NCBI GenBank assembly: GCA_050250815.1
Contig: JBFWNY010000055.1
Coordinates: 1-15,172, forward strand
Reading direction: 5' to 3'
Length of the DNA: 15,172 nucleotides
Source of the DNA: JAEUMD01 sp050250815
Lineage (GTDB): Bacteria; Pseudomonadota; Alphaproteobacteria; Rhizobiales; Hyphomicrobiaceae
Shown: positions 13,857 to 15,172 of the stretch, in pieces
Numbering within the stretch: position 1 is the stretch's first letter
Layout of the letters: every line of letters begins with the position of its first letter
The notes under the pieces: generated by a model
Told to the model about the DNA's origin: nothing
What the model saw: the letters and a program-made list of their open reading frames with translations, nothing else
The model's database searches: none
Program-made: the position numbers and the translations under genes

Positions 13857-14193
13857 TCCGGTCCTGCCTTTCTTTCGTCTTTTTTTGCTCAGCTAGTCGG
13901 CCGAGGTGGCGTCGGCAGACGTCGCTCCGGTGGGACTGCCGAAGGTCGGTTGCCGATGCGCCGGAGCGGGCGCTGGCAAACCGCGCGTTGGTATCGTGAT
14001 CGCGAAATTCGTCACATTCCGCAGCACTTGGCTCGCTGATCGTCACGCTAGTTAGATCGATCCGGGCGTTCTCGCAACGCCTCGACGCTTCGGATTGCGG
14101 TCGGACGAGGCGCGCGGATTCGGCGCGAGTGCCGGGGCTTTGGGAGGGGTAAGGGGACGTGCGGCCGAAATCAGCAGGGCGGACGGCCATGGA
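13857..14193. other. Divergent intergenic region between bcp and the AsmA-like gene (337 bp)
   Basis: No gene is firmly supported. The region holds a T7 run at 13881-13887 (an A-run in the bcp leader) and the branched dyad at 13923-13968. A very weak plus-strand promoter candidate, TTGGCT (14028-14033) and TTAGAT (14052-14057), has an 18-base spacer. A GTG-started frame of 21 codons at 14159-14224 follows the purine run GGGAGG; it overlaps the AsmA-like start, so a leader peptide is conceivable but unsupported. Confidence 0.4.
13923..13968. repeat. Inverted repeat with inner stem in the divergent region
   Basis: CGCTCCGG at 13923-13930 and CCGGAGCG at 13961-13968 are exact reverse complements. 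Between them CCGA (13939-13942) and TCGG (13946-13949) form a second small stem. In the bcp transcript this could fold in the 5' leader, 67 bases before the start codon. It could also be a regulator site. Confidence 0.4.
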
Positions 14194-15172
14194 ATGGCGC
14201 AACCGCGGGGAATGCGCAACGTGACACCGGGCGGCCGCCGACCAAGTCGCAATGCCAGCCCACCGTATCCCGGGATGGAGCCGGCCCCCTTCGAACGGGA
14301 CGAGGCGCCGACCAGGGGGCGGCGTGCGCTGCGCCATGCGCGCCGCAGCTTCAATCTGGTCCTGATTGCGGTGGTGCCGCTGATCGTGCTCGCCGTCTTC
14401 GGACTGGCGCTGGGCTATGTGAAGCTGCAGCACGGTCCAATCTCGCTCGGCATGCTGGTGGGGCCGATCGAGCGCAGCATCAACGCCGAGCTCGAAGGCC
14501 ACCGCGTCGACATCGCCGACGCGGTCGTCATGCTGACACCCGAGCACCGGCTCGAGTTCCGTTTGAAGGACGTGAGCTTTATCGACGCATCGGGCAATCC
14601 GGTCGCCTCGGCGCCGCTCGCCGCCATCGAAATGAGCGATGCGGCGCTCTTCAAGGGTAGGCTCGCGCCATCACGGGTAGAATTGATCGATCCGGTCGTC
14701 TTTGCGACCTACCGGAAGGCCACAGGCTTCTCCTTGAGCTTCTCGGCAGCGCCTCTTGCCGCCGACCGGGTATCGGGTGACCGGCCTGCGGCGCAGGCGC
14801 CGCTTCATCCTGTAACGCCGCACGGGCAGACCGATGCGCCGATGCGGCTGCAGCGTCTCGATCTGGGCAAGCTTATCGCGCAGACCTCCCAGGAGACGCA
14901 CGCCGGTGCCGATGCCGCTACTTCGTTCCTGCGCGAACTCGGCTTGCGCAATGCCACGCTCAACGTCGACAACGAGGGACGGCGCAGCCGCTGGCAGGTA
15001 CCCGAGCTGATCCTCGACCTGGAGCGTCGCAAGAGGCGCACGATCATCTCGGGACGCGCGCGATTGGCCGCGCCGCGCGGCAGTTGGGCCGTCGCGTTCC
15101 ATACCGAGGAGAACGAAGGGCTCGTAAGCCTCAACACGTCCATCCGTGACGTCGTGCCGGCCGATCTCGCCG
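14194..15172 (+). CDS. AsmA/YhdP-like (DUF3971-type) membrane-anchored protein, partial
   Basis: The first 326 codons of a gene that runs off the right edge. A basic N-terminus (RGRRALRHARR, 41-51) precedes one membrane segment at about 53-75 (FNLVLIAVVPLIVLAVFGLA). The following HGPISLGMLVGPIERSINAE and RLEFRLKDVSFIDASG match the opening of large alphaproteobacterial AsmA/YhdP-type proteins. Those proteins bridge the periplasm and are linked to phospholipid transport to the outer membrane. About 1,000 residues or more would be expected in full. The start is uncertain: in-frame ATGs lie at 14194, 14212 and 14275, none with a good ribosome binding site, and the frame stays open upstream of 14194. 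Family assignment rests on layout and motif style, so it is moderate. Confidence 0.72.
   Translation, partial: MAQPRGMRNVTPGGRRPSRNASPPYPGMEPAPFERDEAPTRGRRALRHARRSFNLVLIAVVPLIVLAVFGLALGYVKLQHGPISLGMLVGPIERSINAELEGHRVDIADAVVMLTPEHRLEFRLKDVSFIDASGNPVASAPLAAIEMSDAALFKGRLAPSRVELIDPVVFATYRKATGFSLSFSAAPLAADRVSGDRPAAQAPLHPVTPHGQTDAPMRLQRLDLGKLIAQTSQETHAGADAATSFLRELGLRNATLNVDNEGRRSRWQVPELILDLERRKRRTIISGRARLAAPRGSWAVAFHTEENEGLVSLNTSIRDVVPADLA

Noticed and set aside
13227..14039. 270-codon plus-strand open frame
   Set aside because: Opposite the clear Bcp gene and carries no recognisable motif.
14159..14224. 21-codon leader peptide upstream of the AsmA-like gene
   Set aside because: Purine-rich sequence precedes the GTG, but spacing is poor and the peptide has no attenuator-like codon run or following hairpin.

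Overview
This is GC-rich bacterial DNA, most probably from an alphaproteobacterium of the Hyphomicrobiales (rhizobia/Hyphomicrobium-like). The pointers are an Aap/Bzt-type general amino-acid ABC transporter, a glycine-rich secreted protein ending in a CGWLRRRAIATGSRYWW-type motif that I associate with this order, an alphaproteobacterial-style bactofilin, and an SbcD-like nuclease of the 'GDWHG' subfamily. The order is an inference from protein style; nothing in the window fixes genus or species. I see no rRNA, tRNA, CRISPR array, insertion sequence or phage gene, and the window reads as ordinary chromosome.

Layout. (1) 1-232, minus strand: two tandem, nearly identical mini-genes for tiny exported peptides; the first transcribed is complete (42 codons) and the second runs off the left edge. 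(2) 233-745: a long leader/intergenic stretch with hairpins and a weak promoter candidate. (3) 746-1954, plus: a putative lipoprotein and a Gly/His-rich secreted protein, each followed by a long perfect hairpin. (4) 2084-2644: a GNAT acetyltransferase. (5) 2793-7154, plus: a complete general L-amino-acid ABC transporter in the order ATPase (aapP), binding protein (aapJ), permease (aapQ), permease (aapM). (6) 7183-8319, minus: an FAD-dependent L-2-hydroxyglutarate oxidase-like enzyme, convergent with aapM. (7) 8643-12469, plus: a translationally coupled SbcD-like nuclease and SbcC/Rad50-like ATPase. (8) 12565-13083, minus: a bactofilin. (9) 13389-13856, minus: a Bcp-type peroxiredoxin with one cysteine. 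(10) 14194-15172, plus: the start of a large AsmA/YhdP-like (DUF3971-type) membrane-anchored protein that runs off the right edge.

How the genes may work together. AapPJQM should import glutamate, glutamine, aspartate and other L-amino acids; the neighbouring L-2-hydroxyglutarate oxidase would feed 2-oxoglutarate, but it lies on the other strand and the metabolic link is only inference. The SbcD/SbcC-like pair should form one DNA-end-processing complex. Its catalytic motifs and its missing zinc hook set it apart from classical Mre11-Rad50. Bactofilin and the AsmA-like protein are both envelope genes, separated by the peroxidase.

No dramatic new system is evident. The best candidates for undescribed biology are the duplicated tiny exported-peptide genes with their structured leader, and the hookless SbcCD-like pair.
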